A stretch of 64,000 nt of DNA from Bufo bufo (GCF_905171765.1 NC_053392.1:35224956-35288955); one strand, 5' to 3'; shown: positions 26,211 to 38,347, counted from the stretch's first letter. Program-made: numbers and translations. Notes: generated from the letters alone by a model not told the origin.

Positions 26211-27219
26211 TATTAGTGAATTGTGACCTATACAAGTGCCTTCTCTGCCCCTCCCGAGAGATCATCTCATCCAGCAGGCAATATTGCGTCATAGACCAAA
26301 ACAACTATCCACATCATCCTATCAGACGGGCAGTGATTGTTATTTTCCGTGTAAGGATTAACTGCTTCTTCGGAAACGTATTAAGTTTTGTTATTCTAGC
26401 CAAGTTTATTATGATTTTAGAATCTAATTCTCTAAATTGGAAAACCTAGGAAACGGCTCGCGACGAGAGTGGCCATTAGGTGATATAGTGGAGTAATTGG
26501 TTTTCTCTCCTTATGAGAACACACTCGGAGGAGCGGCAATGATCTGTATTTAGAACGTGTGGTTCTTGTGGAATTTCTCAAAAGACGTTCGAGCAGCAAG
26601 GACGAAGAATATAAATAAAAGATGGCGTATCTCCGCTCCGGCTGCAGATTTGCATATTTCTCCTCACTACATCATTCTCTTTGGCGACTGTTTCAGCGCA
26701 TTCTGTAAAGCAAATAAGACGAGAATTCAGCCCCTGAATGAAATATGTATCTAAGGACTTAGTCTTGTCCTCAAAGACACTGACGCGTTAGAAAACGCCC
26801 CCCCCCCCCCCCCCACCAGCTATCCAGTTACATAATGCAGGGATAGGGACTGGAAATGCTCAGTGCATACTGTAATAGTGATCAGCGCAGTGACATGAAA
26901 AAGTATTCACTCCCCCCCTCCAGATGTGGCCTATTATTGAATGTTCACCCATAAGACTGTGGAGAAACGTACTGTATGTGCAATGACAATTAAAAACTGG
27001 GTGTACCAGCCAGGGGTGAGCCATAACAATTCTGGGCCTGTCTAAAAGCAAAACTTTGGGGGAGCTTTCCAACTATCTGGAAGCTCTTGACTCAGAAGAC
27101 CTTGTTCTAGAGCTGTAACGGAGACAGTATGCAGTTTGCAGCAGAATTTTGCTCTGCCACCTGAATACATTGGCAGCAACTTACATAAAACTTCTGTCAG
27201 ACGAGAGTGGTAAAGGGGT
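26211..27219. other. Intergenic; possible conserved non-coding block
   Basis: 26440-26755 looks non-repetitive, with an octamer-like ATTTGCAT near 26651. No exon recognised. Poly-C at 26798-26814. Confidence 0.35.
26798..26814. repeat. Poly-C tract
   Basis: Seventeen consecutive C. Confidence 0.9.
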
Positions 27220-28960
27220 TGATGGGAATGTCCTTAGAGGTGTCGAAAGCTCTACTTTGGGGAAGCAGTTCCAGAAACAATCTCTACAGTGCAGAAGAGG
27301 TTAAAGGTAACATCTCCGGTGGTTAAGCAGGTTGAAGGGGTTAATGGTAATATTTCTAGCAGTTTAAATAGTGAAGGGTTAAAACATTCCTGTGGATCTA
27401 GGGGGAAAAAACAGTTGATAGAAACAACATCAAAGGTCTAAGGTTCAGGAGAGGTTAATGGAAACACTCCTGGTGGTTCAGCAAGGCGAAGGGGTTAGTA
27501 GTAATATCCCTTCTCTGTGGTAGTGAAAGGGTTGATCAAAATATTGCTAATGGTCTAAGATTTTGAAGAGGTCCATTAAAATATTCTTGAGGGGGAGAGT
27601 TATATTCTGGTGGTCTAGAGTGACAAACGGGTCAATGGTATCCATCTTCTGGTGGTCTATGGTGGTGAAAGAGTAATAGGTGCATCCTTGGTAGCCCAGA
27701 TTGGGAAAAGGGGAAATGGTAACATTATTTGTGGCCAAGGATGGTTAAAGTAATCATGGAAACAATTTTGGTGCTCTAGGGTGGTAAGGGGGTTAATGTT
27801 TCATATCTGAGGCTACAAGCTGGTAAAAGAGTAATAGTATTCTATACAGTATAGTGCTTAAAGGGGTTCTCCAGGAATTAAAAAAATGAAAATAGTTAAA
27901 TATTATTTTATAATAAATATATTCACAAATACCTTTCATTACTTAGAATGGCTTGTTTTGTCTAGGGAGCAATCAATAGGAGAAATAAAATTGCAACCGT
28001 CCTATCAGTACACACAAAACCTGTTCTAATCACACGGCAGGACAAGTTACTTCAACACAATGAGCCATAGAGATGCCTCATCCTCCTCTCTGCCCTGCTT
28101 GTCAGGAATCATGATCTGGTAAATCTCTGTGGGAATAGAGATGAGGAGAAGACATGAGAGGAGGGTGAGGTCTGGCTAATGAGCAACAGCACTTGTTTAC
28201 ACTTTCCATTACCACAGCCTGTCCTGTCCGTCCTCTCTGTACTTCATGTCTCCTCATGAACTAAATTCCGAAGAGATTTAGCTAAAGTACTTATCATCTG
28301 TATTCAGGATCATAATCCCTGTCAAGTAGAAAGGAGGAGGAGGCAGCTCTTTACGTCAGTGTTGTAAAGTAACTTGTCCTCATGTGTGATCAGGACAGGT
28401 TTTGTGTGAACTAATGGGACGGCAGCCATTTTGTTTCCCCTGTTGATTGCTCCCCAGACAAAACGAGCAATTATAACTAATGAAAGGTATTTGAGAATAT
28501 ATTTATAATAAAGTAATATTTAAATATTTTCATTTTCTTAATTCCCAGAGAACCCCTTTAAGGGTGGTGAAGGTTGTATGCTAATATCGCTATTATTTAG
28601 GGTGTTTAAGAAGTGTGCAAAATAGTGCAAAATAGTAAAGATATCCTTGGTGGTTTACGGTGGTGTAGTGGTTCCAGGTGGTCTAGGCATCTATAAGGTT
28701 GACTGTATTAAAGGAAACTTTTATGGTGTTCTAGGGCAGTAAGGGGGTAACAGTAATATCTCTGGAGGTCTAGTATAGTAAAGTGGTAATGGTAAGGTTA
28801 AAGTGGATAAGAGGTTAAATGTGGAATCCTTGGTGGTCTAGGATGGTAAAGACTAAAGAGGTTAATTCCCTCAGGTGACAAAGAGGTAATGGTAGATTTA
28901 TGATGGTAAATTAGTAGAAGTAGTTTCCTTGAAAGTAACTGTAGAGAAGGGGTTGGTTTG
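27220..28960. repeat. Degenerate ~55-60-bp tandem array, split by a MITE
   Basis: Diverged units around GGTGGTCTAGGGTGGTAAAG and GGGTTAATGGTAA occur at 27220-27857 and again at 28562-28960, interrupted by the MITE at 27858-28561. Confidence 0.7.
27858..28561. mobile_element. MITE with TTAA-flanked AGGGG ends
   Basis: 704 bp including TTAA at both ends: TTAAAGGGGTTCTCC and GAGAACCCCTTTAA. Long imperfect inverted repeats of about 200 bp (for example CCTTTCATTACTTAGAATG against AACTAATGAAAGG). No coding frame. TTAA fits piggyBac- or Kolobok-type targeting, but a 3-bp TTA reading is possible. Confidence 0.82.
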
Positions 28961-30419
28961 GCTCAGGCTGATGGCATTTAGCCAGCCTATCCTGCATTGA
29001 TCATGTAGATGGCAGATATTGGTGCAGGGAAGAAGGTAGAGGGCAGTGTGACTTTGTTAAATTACTGCCACTTGGTTGTTTCAAAGATCATGGATAAGTT
29101 TTCATGAGAACTATGTCCTATCACTAGAGGTTTTCTTTAAATTACTTGTTCATTTCAGATCCTATCACAAAATGTATTTTGAGTCTAGGTTGGAACCTTC
29201 ACTAGGCTGGTCAAAAACCTTGACCTGTTGGATGTAGACTTCCGTACACTGTGTTGGGTCCATTTCATACTTCATGACTAGTTTATATTTCACATTCAGT
29301 TATACAATTGGGCTGGGGATCAGGCCAGTATGAGATGAGCAAATGTTGATGTTGATCTGAGAAGGCGTTGGTCGTCTACCTGCAACTTTCCAAAAAGGGA
29401 ATTTACCTTTTCTCACAGGTCATATAGGATCTTTGACGTTAGACCACACATATAAAAATACATTAAGTTCCAGTTGACATGCCTCTACCATTTGGATTAG
29501 TAAAAGTTGGTGCAAGTTTAATATGATTTATGTTGAAGGAATCAGACAATATGGTAGTGGTGCAGTAACTTTTTCCAATTCTTGACTAATGGAGGTAAAT
29601 TGGGGAAGTAAAAAGTTTCCTTCTTCATGAGAGTTGAGTCTTACAACTCGACTCCAGCTCTTTGAAGTCATAGTCTACAGTAGCTGTAACCTATAGTCTT
29701 TGGGGCAAATTCATGTGAACAATGGGTTGTGTTCCTTGGGCAACCCAGAAGAAATGATTCTGAGAACCCTGCTGCTATCTATACAGAACATGTGCACCTC
29801 CACCTAGCCTACAGAGGGGTGCTCCTAAGGCTCCTCTACCATATCTAAGACACCAGTAATATAAATGATGTATGGTAGGACTCAGTTCTAGATTTTGCAT
29901 TGTGACCAGGAGCTTCAGGGTACATCTCTAGTCTGATCCTATGGGATGTCCCAGGATAGACATTTTTCTTCCGGCCTCTTAAAAGACTCACTCGACAGTA
30001 TTTTGTCAGCTGCTGTTCTCCATGAATCAAGCTTATCCTCGTCACGCCTCATAAATAATTTATGAGAGGTAATATTCAGGCTTAAACCAAAATGTACTTC
30101 TTAAAGTTAGGACATTTTACTCACGGATGAGCGAGCACATTTTAGAGAACGCACCCATGAAATCACATTACTTTAGAACAAGAAAATTACGATGGGTTCT
30201 TCTGATATACACTGTTCTCCACCGAGCAGTTATTTGAACACATTAACTGGCAGAACGTAAATGAATTTGAGATGTGTATTAATGATTTAGGAGGATGGAA
30301 GATGCAGGTTATAAATAATCCTGAAGACGGCTCCTGCCTTCTAAGTATAACTAGAAAAGCTACATTTTCGGGGGAAATTGTGTGAAGTGTTCTTGCCTCC
30401 ACCAGTAGTCTACAACCCG
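28961..30419. other. Intergenic, nothing recognised
   Basis: No transposon ends, array or convincing coding exon found. Confidence 0.45.
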
Positions 30420-30560
30420 AGTGGGCGGAGTAACTGGGTAGAGTGGCTTGAGTAACTGTTGTGTGGTTGGAGTGGCTGGAGTAACTGTGGAAAGGCTGGA
30501 CTGGGCAGAGTAACTTTATGGAGTGGGCAGAGTAACTGTGTGGAGTGTTTGGAGTGAGTA
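30420..30560. repeat. Short tandem repeat, GGAGTAACTG
   Basis: Four to five imperfect copies of a roughly 30-bp unit around GTGGGCAGAGTAACTGTG. Confidence 0.7.
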
Positions 30561-30599
30561 AAGATTACACTAACCAATTGATTGATCAAATTAAAAAAG

Positions 30600-30946
30600 T
30601 GCACATGGCAAGCCTGATAGAGTGAGAAATGCATTTCCCCCGTGGCATACAGTAAAAAAATTTCTGAGCTCCAGCAGGGCACATTTTTGAGTGTTCCCTT
30701 TAAGACGCATAAAAATGGCCCCTGATTAAAATAAATATTTTTTGTGGGAATTTTTGCCATTGATCTGCCTCTGGTATGTCACTGTCCATGTTGTGGGACT
30801 ATTTGTGCACATCTAGTAAGTATTTGGTGGCTGCAAATATGACCTGAAGGTTTTTCATGTTCGCCTTCCATTAAAGTCAATTGGACCCGCCGCGAACACG
30901 TGGTTCGCAAACATTTGATCAAACTGTTGATGTTCGTCCATCACTA
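30600..30946 (-). mobile_element. hAT terminal fragment (relative of 3737-9569)
   Basis: Inverted copy of the left end of the large hAT: GGGCACATTTTTGAG, GTGGGACTATTTGTGCAC, AGTAAGTATTTGGTGGCTG, ending CCATCACTA at 30946. It abuts the 97-bp array exactly. The other terminus was not found, so the element is truncated or rearranged. Confidence 0.82.
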
Positions 30947-32221
30947 CTCTGGAGTATAATACAGGATGTAACTCAGGATCAGTACAAGATAAGGAATGTA
31001 ATGTATGTACACAGTGACTGCACCAGCAGAATAGTGATTGCAGCTCTGGAGTATAATACAGGATGTAACTCAGGATCAGTACAGGATAAGTAATGTAATG
31101 TATGTACACAGTGACTTCCCCTGCAGAATAGTGAGTGCAGCTCTGGAGTATAATGCAGGATGTAACTCAGGATCAGTACAGGATAAGTAATGTAATGTAT
31201 GTACACAGTGACTGCACCAGCAGAGTAGTGAGTGCAGCTCTGGAGTATAATACAGGATGTAATTCAGTATCAGTACTGGATAAGTAATGTAATGTATGTA
31301 CACAGTGACTCCATTGCCAGAATAGGGAATGCAGCTCTGGAGCATAATACAGGATGTAACTCAGGATCAGTACAGGATAAGTAATCTAATGTATGAACAC
31401 AGTGACTCCATCGCCAGAATAGGGAATGCAGCTCTGGAGCATAATACAGGATGTAACTCAGGATCAGTACAGGATAAGTAATGTAATGTATGTACACAGT
31501 GACTCCGCCAGCAGAATACTGAGTGCAGCTCTGGAGTATAATACAGGATATAACTCAGGATCAGTACAGGATAAGTAATGTAATGTAAGTACACAGTGAC
31601 TCTACCAGCAGAATAGGGAGTGCAGCTCTGGAGTATAATACAGAATATAACTCGGCATCAGTACAGGATAAGCAATGTAAGGTATGTATACAGTGGCTGC
31701 AGCGGAATAGTGAGTGCAGCTCTGGAGTATAATACAGGATGTAGCTCAGGATCAGTGCAGGATAAGTAATGTATGTACACAGTGACTCCACCAGCAGAAT
31801 AGTGAGTGCAGCTCTGGAGTATAATACAGGATGTAACTCTGGATCAGTACAGTATATGTAATGTAATGTATATACACAGTGACTGCACCAGCATAATAGT
31901 GAGTGCAGCTCTGGAGTATAATACAGGATGTAACTCAGGATCAGTACAGGATTAGTAATGTAATGTATGTACACAGTGACTCCACCAGCAGAATAGTGAG
32001 TGCAGCTCTGGAGTATAATAAAGGATGCAACTCAGGATCAGTACAGGATAAGTAATGTAATGTATGTACACAGTGACTGCAAAAGCAGAATAGTGAGTGC
32101 AGCTCTGGAGTATAATACAGGATGTAGCTCAGGATCAGTACAGGATAAGTAATGTAATGTATGTACACAGTGACTCCACCAGCAGAATAGAGAGTGCAGC
32201 TTTGGATTATAATACAGATCA
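30947..32221. repeat. 97-bp minisatellite, array 1 (~13 copies)
   Basis: Unit CTCTGGAGTATAATACAGGA, TGTAACTCAGGATCAGTACA, GGATAAGTAATGTAATGTAT, GTACACAGTGACTCCACCAG, CAGAATAGTGAGTGCAG. Shares its unit with the array at 57000-57722, about 25 kb away. Minus-strand frames of about 75 codons recur every 97 bp and are artefacts. Confidence 0.95.
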
Positions 32222-32312
32222 GTACAGGACAGGGGCGTCGCTAGGGTCTCAAAATATCCGGGGCCCAAGCACCAATGCATTTTGCCCAATTCTCTAAGTT
32301 GAACAACTGCAT

Positions 32313-32330
32313 CCCCCCCCCCCCCCCCCC
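32313..32330. repeat. Poly-C tract
   Basis: Eighteen consecutive C inside the hAT at 32230-33166. Confidence 0.9.
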
Positions 32331-32450
32331 GTGATAGGAAAGGAGCGCAGCAGAAGAGCCGGGGACGGGAGGAGCGCAGGCCCGCGGCTCGTCTCATTGT
32401 TATCCTGCCTGATCTGGGAGTGAGAGCAGCTCAGTCCCGGCGCGGCCGCC

Positions 32451-32684
32451 ATGCTGTGGGGCGAGGGTTTGCTGCTCTCCTTCAGCAGCGTCTTCGTGCT
32501 CCTGCTCCTGACCACCCGCAGCCCCCAGCTCTCCGGCTTCCAATCCATCCTGACCGGCGGCCTCGTCCTCTTTAGGTTCGAGCCGGTCCCGGGGTGCCGG
32601 CCGCTCACAGCTCACCGCCGCTCACTCACCGTCAGCTGTCAGGACCGTGAGCGAGCAAGTCAGGCAGTCTGCACTGCAGTTTGA
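32451..32684 (+). other. Candidate captured exon / ORF in hAT
   Basis: A 77-codon frame starting in a strong context (GCCGCCATGC), preceded by a GC-rich leader-like stretch. It begins MLWGEGLLLSFSSVF followed by a Leu run and TTRSPQLSGF, resembling a signal peptide or first membrane helix. A potential donor, AG then GTTCGAG, follows LVLF near 32573. I do not recognise the protein. It may be a host first exon picked up by the transposon, or chance in GC-rich DNA. Confidence 0.3.
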
Positions 32685-33174
32685 AATGAATCCTGTGTCC
32701 AGGTCTGAGAAAGGCTTGTACCCGGGCACAGGATTACAAAGCCGGACTGTCCGGGTCAATCCCGTACGGGTGGCAACCTTAGCCCAGGCCCCAAATGTTT
32801 TAACCTAACAACGCCCCTGCCTCTTACACTGAGTAATCTACCCCTTCACTTACCTCTCCTCATGTAGCAGACCTCACCACAGCTTCTTCTCAGGACTTTT
32901 CTTTACTGCCGAGCCGTCCTCTCCTGCACTGGTCACATGATGGTGACATCGTACCAGGTCCTTTTCAGCTACTGCATTTAGAACTGATCACATGACCTGT
33001 GATGTCACCACAGGTCCTTCAGCTCTTGCAGTGCATTCGATTTAATTGTATTGCTGTCCTGAGGATTGCAATACAGTTATATCTAACAGGCAGGCAGGAT
33101 ATTCCGGGCCTGGGACAAAACATCAGGGGCCCAGGCCTCGAATGTTTTGACCTAGCAACGCCCCTGGTACAGGT

Positions 33175-33787
33175 TAAGTAATGTTTGTGAGAAGATGTAT
33201 TGTGCACACATACATTGAAAATCTGGGTAGATTAGTTTCAGAACTAGAGAATCAGGTAAGTGGTACACACATTGTGGCCATAGATCCCTTTTTAAATAGA
33301 TTATTCCAGGAAAAGTGTTACTATACAATAAATAGGTCACTTCAAATGAAGTATTATAGCAATATTCATGTAATAACACTGTTGTTCACTTCTTGATCGT
33401 GGCATCTGTTGGCATGCATTTTTTCGCGACTGGCCGGCCGTTGCCACTTTGCTTGAAGATCTGGCGCAAACTCTCATGCAGCCCATGATGACGTCATCAC
33501 ACCGCCGCCCAGCGTGGTGACATCATGCATCACCACCGCGCGGGATTTCGTGCGAGTTCTTAAAGCAAGATGGAAGCCCATTGCAAGCAAATGGATGAGG
33601 TGAGTATTTTAGTGTTTTTTTCTTTTTACACCATTTCCAGGAAAATTGATTAACTACCACGAAGCACGAGGAAATTTGGATTCGCAGCAAATTGAATTTA
33701 GCCTGAAATTCGGATCGAAGTCCACTCCATGGACATCGATTCACTCAGTACTGGTTCCTACAGTTCTTCCATAGTTCTCCTGGAGAA
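33175..33787. other. Intergenic, nothing recognised
   Basis: The 97-bp array ends in a short tail (TTAAGTAATG) at 33174-33183. The rest shows no clear feature. Confidence 0.45.
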
Positions 33788-33790
33788 TTA

Positions 33791-33967
33791 GGGTATGGCC
33801 ACACGGTCAGGTTTCTATCTTCTGCAGTTTTGGAAGCCCAACTCAGGAGTGGATCATGAAAGGAGAGAAAGTATGAAGGACAGATACGATATCTTCTGTT
33901 TTTTGAATTCACTCCTGGTTTTGGCTTCCAAAACTGCATTAGGAAACCTGACTGTGTGGTTGTACCC
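33791..33967. mobile_element. MITE with TTA target duplication
   Basis: Ends GGGTATGGCCACACGGTCAG / CTGTGTGGTTGTACCC with TTA at 33788-33790 and 33968-33970. Inner inverted segments TGCAGTTTTGGAAGCC / GGCTTCCAAAACTGCA. A 3-bp TTA fits PIF/Harbinger-type insertion. A relative lies inside the hAT near 53740-53870. Confidence 0.78.
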
Positions 33968-33970
33968 TTA

Positions 33971-34420
33971 GAGGATATCACTGGAGGTCACTGGTTAATA
34001 GCTTTACAGAAGCCTCAATGAGCCCCGATCCTGAGCTGCACCTGAACTCATCATGTAAAGAGGGTAACATATGAAGCCTAAATTCATCTCCATCCATTAT
34101 TCATGGGGCGTCTCCCCGATGCTTTCATTCCTCCTCCAATACCCTATTGACTTATTATATCAAAAGAATAAAAAATTGTGAGATTAGAAAAAAAAAGCAG
34201 AATCAAAGGATTCTGCGTATAATTAATGGCCAAATTTTCGGAAGAGGAGAACGAGGAGTCACACATGGGAATATCAGCCTTCCGCTCATGTTTCATCATC
34301 CTGCGGAGAAGTGGAGCAGTAATCTCCGAAGGTCTGTACTAGGTAATGCTACGGCCTGGACACCGTAAGAAATCATTGCTGTGGAGAGAAATGCAAATAA
34401 TAACTGTGTACAGAATGTCG
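33971..34420. other. Intergenic, nothing recognised
   Basis: No feature identified; unique-looking sequence. Confidence 0.4.
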
Positions 34421-34725
34421 GGTCAAAGCGTATTGTAGCAACAATGTAACATAGTAATAATAATAATAATGTAACATAGTAAGAATGTATAATAATAATA
34501 ATTAAAAATGTAACATATTAACAACGTAAAAGTTAAAATGGAACATAGTTTATAAAGCCGAATAACAACATCCCTCCAGTTCGGCCTGTTATTCTGCAAG
34601 TCGATCCAGAGCAAGGCAAAAAAAAACTGTGAGGTAGAAGCCAAATTTCCTCACTTTAGTGGAAAAAACTCCTTCCCGACTCCAATCAGGCAATCAGAAT
34701 AACTCCCTGGATCAACGACCCCTCT

Positions 34726-34947
34726 CTAGTAGCTATAGCCTGTAATATTATTACACTCCAGAAATACATCCAGGCCCCTCTTGAATTCCTTTATTGTACT
34801 CACCATCACCACCTCCTCAGGCACAGACTTCCATAGTCTCACTGCTCTTACCGTAAAGAATCCTCTTCTATGTTTGTGTACAAACCTTCTTTCCTCCAGA
34901 CGCAGAGGATGTCCCCTCGTCACAGTCACAGTCCTGGGGATAAATAG
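34726..34947 (-). pseudogene. LINE ORF2 C-terminus
   Basis: Minus-strand reading includes PRTVTVTRGHPLRLEERRF, GFFTVRAVRLWKSVPEEVV and STIKEFKRGLDVFL, the usual end of CR1/L2-like ORF2 proteins. Joins in order to the RT piece at 41189-41548 if the intervening element is removed. Confidence 0.85.
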
Positions 34948-35197
34948 ATGATGAGGTATGTATCCACTGGACTCTGGGGTCGAGTGGAGGGTGGACCATA
35001 GGCGCAAAACGCAACCAGAGTTTGTTTCAAACCAATAGTTTTTTTCTTTTTGTTATCGTGACAACGCGTTTCGGGGTTCTGTGGACCCCTTTTTCAACTC
35101 TAAAAAACATATATACATACAATCATACAAATTAAGAACACACTGGTGGGCGTATGGTTATAAGGAAAAAAAAAATAATTATATATATCCGTATATA

Positions 35198-36756
35198 CAC
35201 TGCTCAAAAAAATAAAGGGAACACAAAAATAACACATCCTAGATCTGAATTAATTAAATATTCTTCTGAAATACTTTGTTCTTTACATAGTTGAATGTGC
35301 TGACAACAAAATCACACAAAAATTAAAAAATGGAGGTCTGGATTTGGAGTCACACTCAAAATTAAAGTGGAAAAACACACTACAGGCTGATCCAACTTTG
35401 ATGTAATGTCCTTAAAACAAGTCAAAATGAGGCTCAGTAGTGTGTGTGGCCTCCACGTGCCTGTATGACCTCCCTACAACGCCTGTGCATGCTCCTGATG
35501 AGGTGGCGGACGGTCTCCTGAGGGATCTCCTCCCAGACCTGGACTAAAGCACCTGCCAACTCCTGAACAGTCTGTGGTGCAACGTGACGTTGGTGGATAG
35601 AGCGAGACATGATGTCCCAGATGTGCTCAATTGGATTCAGGTATGGGGAACGGGCGGGCCAGTCCATAGCATCAATGCCTTCGTCTTGCAGGAACTGCTG
35701 ACACACTCCAGCCACATGAGGTCTAGCATTGTCTTGCATTAGGAGGAACCCAGGGCCAACCGCACCAGCATATGGTCTCACAAGGGGTCTGAGGATCTCA
35801 TCTCGGTACCTAATGGCAGTCAGGATACCTCTGGCGAGCACATGGAGGGCTGTGCGGCCCTCCAAAGAAATGCCACCCCACACCATTACTGACCCAATGC
35901 CAAACCGGTCATGCTGGAGGATGCTGCAGGCAGCAGAACGTTCTCCACGGCGTCTCCAGACTCTGTCACGTCTGTCACATGTGCTCAGTGTGAACCTGCT
36001 TAAATCTGTGAAGAGTACAGGGCGCCAGTGGCGAATTTGCCAATCTTGGTGTTCTCTGGCAAATGCCAAACGTCCTGCACGATGTTGGGCTGTAAGCACA
36101 ACCCCCACCTGTGGACGTCGGGCGCTCATATCACCCTCATGGAGTCTGTTTCTGACCGTTTGAGCAGACACATGCACATTTGTGGCCTGCTGGGGGTCAT
36201 TTTGCAGGGCTCTGGCAGTGCTCCTCCTGTTCTTCCTTGCACAAAGGCGGAGGTAGCGGTCCTGCTGCTGGGTTGTTGCCCTCCTACGGCCTCCTCCACG
36301 TCTCCTGATGTACTGGCCTGTCTCCTGGTAGCGCCTCCATGCTCTGGACATTACGCTGACAGACACAGCAAACCTTCTTGCCACAGCTCGCATTGATGTG
36401 CCATCCTGGATAAGCTGCACTACCTGAGCCACTTGTGTGGGTTGTAGACTCCGTCTCATGCTACCACTAGAGTGAAAGCACCGCCAGCATTCAAAAGTGA
36501 CCAAAACATCAGCCAGGAAGCATAGGAACTGAGAAGTGGTCTGTGGTCACCACCTGCAGAACCACTCCTTTATTGGGGGTGTCTTGCTAATTGCCTATAA
36601 TTTCCACCTGTTGTCTATCCCATTTGCACAACCACATGGGAAATTGATTGTCACTCAGTGTTGCTTCCTAAGTGGACAGTTTGATTTCACAGAAGTAGGA
36701 TTGACTTGGAGTTACATTGTGTTGTTTAAGTGTTCCCTTTATTTTTTTGAGCAGTG
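35198..36756 (-). mobile_element. Full-length Tc1-like transposon
   Basis: 1559 bp with matching ends CACTGCTCAAAAAAATAAAG / CTTTATTTTTTTGAGCAGTG and TA on both sides (35196-35197, 36757-36758). Inserted in the left arm of the inverted-repeat element. Contains an uninterrupted transposase. Confidence 0.95.
35434..36459 (-). CDS. Tc1-like transposase, uninterrupted ORF
   Basis: 341 residues, a normal Tc1 length, from the ATG at 36459 ([14 protein letters not shown]) to the stop at 35434. An upstream in-frame extension to 36504 is probably not used. N-terminal paired-like helix-turn-helix (about residues 5-55), GRRR hook (about 57-60), second DNA-binding half to about 120, then a DDE core. Catalytic residues: Asp152 in LFTDLSRF, Asp243 in [10 protein letters not shown] and Glu278 in LNPIEHIW, spaced as DD34E. 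Two changes from family norm: TDE is TDL, and SPDLNPIE is SPYLNPIE. The triad itself is intact. Both terminal inverted repeats are present, so the copy could be recent; whether the two substitutions allow activity is unknown. Confidence 0.93.
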   Translation of the reverse strand: MRRSLQPTQVAQVVQLIQDGTSMRAVARRFAVSVSVMSRAWRRYQETGQYIRRRGGGRRRATTQQQDRYLRLCARKNRRSTARALQNDPQQATNVHVSAQTVRNRLHEGDMSARRPQVGVVLTAQHRAGRLAFAREHQDWQIRHWRPVLFTDLSRFTLSTCDRRDRVWRRRGERSAACSILQHDRFGIGSVMVWGGISLEGRTALHVLARGILTAIRYRDEILRPLVRPYAGAVGPGFLLMQDNARPHVAGVCQQFLQDEGIDAMDWPARSPYLNPIEHIWDIMSRSIHQRHVAPQTVQELAGALVQVWEEIPQETVRHLIRSMHRRCREVIQARGGHTHY

Positions 36757-36989
36757 TATATAAAAAGGGATAATAGTAATAATAATAATAGTAGTAATAA
36801 TAATATGACCGTCAAGCAGGGAAGGGGGATTAGTTCAAGTTTAGATTTTGATGTAGATATAAATGGATGAATGGATACATAAATACGTGAATACCATGAA
36901 GTCAATAAAAAATAATAAAAATAAAAACAAATATCAATAGTAAAATATGAAAATAAAAAATTTAAATATATAAATATATATTGGAATAG

Positions 36990-38045
36990 AAGTTATGAGA
37001 CGCACAGGAGTGGGCGAGGCCACAGATGGAGGTGCTCACAGTAAAAAAGGATTCGCCCCTCCTTTACAAGTAAAACAATATAAAATGGTATACTGGGCAC
37101 TCACACTATAGGTAGAACCACGAATAAAATCGATGCTGATTACTGCATTTAAGTTTTAATGGTATTTATTAGTATAGCTGGTAGCTCAATGAATCACTAA
37201 AATACAATAAAATACAATGTGATGGACTAGACTGTCTGGAAGTCAATAAAATAACAATAGAATATAATAATGCATTAGAAATGCCTAAAAGGAATTGGAA
37301 ATAGTGATTATTAGACAATAAATATAGAATAAAATTGCGAATGGTAAAACACGGCTGGTATAAGATAATTTGTAGGACAGTCGGGTTCCTGGCCAAAGAA
37401 ATGGTAATGCTGTTGGAGCAAAATATATGGATGATCCGAATTCAATAGAACAGTAAAAGAGCAATGTTAGCGTTGCAGTGGGTGTAATATGCGGCGTCCC
37501 GCTAGTACTCACTGTTCGATGATTATTAGTGTAATATACACTGCTAAAGCTCCGGTTCTCTGTGTCACCCAGTAGCTGTTCCCAGGTTGTCTTCCGCCTC
37601 CGGTTTAGTACGGCTCCGGGCACCGCTCCGTACGGTTCAAGAGCCGATGACCTTCAAGCCTGTGTGTGCCTGCTTCCACGCTAGATTAAGTTTGCAGTCG
37701 TAAAAAGGATGTGCTCGTTCTCAAGTTTTTTAAGAGGTTCAAGCTCCTGATGACTCAGCGTGCCAGGTTCTCTTTGAAGATGTTCCGGTTCTGTGGCGTC
37801 AGCCTGGATAAAATTCAACACTTGGTGTGACAAGGGTTCGATTGGAGATAAGCTGGGGGTCTTGGATCAAACGCGTTTCGGGGCTTCACATTGTATGCGC
37901 ATTTTAACCACTAATTAAATATTTAACTGCATAAACTTATATTGCATATCAATATTAAGATTGATTAATTTTACACACGCCCTACAAATAGCTATTCATC
38001 ACCAGCTATTTATTATCAGCCACGTAATTAACTGGCGCCTCTCTT
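36990..38045. other. Loop of the inverted-repeat element
   Basis: No coding frame recognised. Contains AAACGCGTTTCGGGGC near 37871, a third copy of the motif found in both arms. Confidence 0.5.
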
Positions 38046-38347
38046 ATATATATATTTACATTTTTATTTTCATATTTTACAGATGATATTTGTTTTTATT
38101 TTTATTGACTTCATGGTATTCACGTATTTATGTATCCATTTATATCTACATCAAAATCTAAGCTTGAACTAATCACCCCCCCTCCTTGACGGTCATATTA
38201 TTATTACTATTACTATTATCCCTTTTTATATATATACAGATATACAGTACAGACCAAAAGTTTGGACACACCTTCTCATTCAAAGAGTTTTCTTTATTTT
38301 CATGACTATGAAGGCATCAAAGCTATGAATTAACACATGTGGAATTA

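Larger units (their letters stand above)
32230..33166. mobile_element. hAT element (CAGGGGCG ends) with GC-rich cargo
   Basis: Ends CAGGGGCGTCGCTAGG and CCTAGCAACGCCCCTG; target duplication GTACAGGA (32222-32229) / GTACAGGT (33167-33174), 7 of 8, within the 97-bp array. A second right-end-like sequence, CCTAACAACGCCCCTG, lies internally at about 32804-32819, suggesting a compound structure or tandem end. Contains an 18-C run and a GC-rich segment with a candidate captured exon. Confidence 0.85.

Noticed and set aside
32400..32615. Minus-strand frames opposite the captured-exon candidate
   Set aside because: Shadow frames in GC-rich DNA without motifs.
35729..36396. Plus-strand frames of 122-144 codons
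   Set aside because: Opposite-strand shadows of the intact Tc1 transposase.
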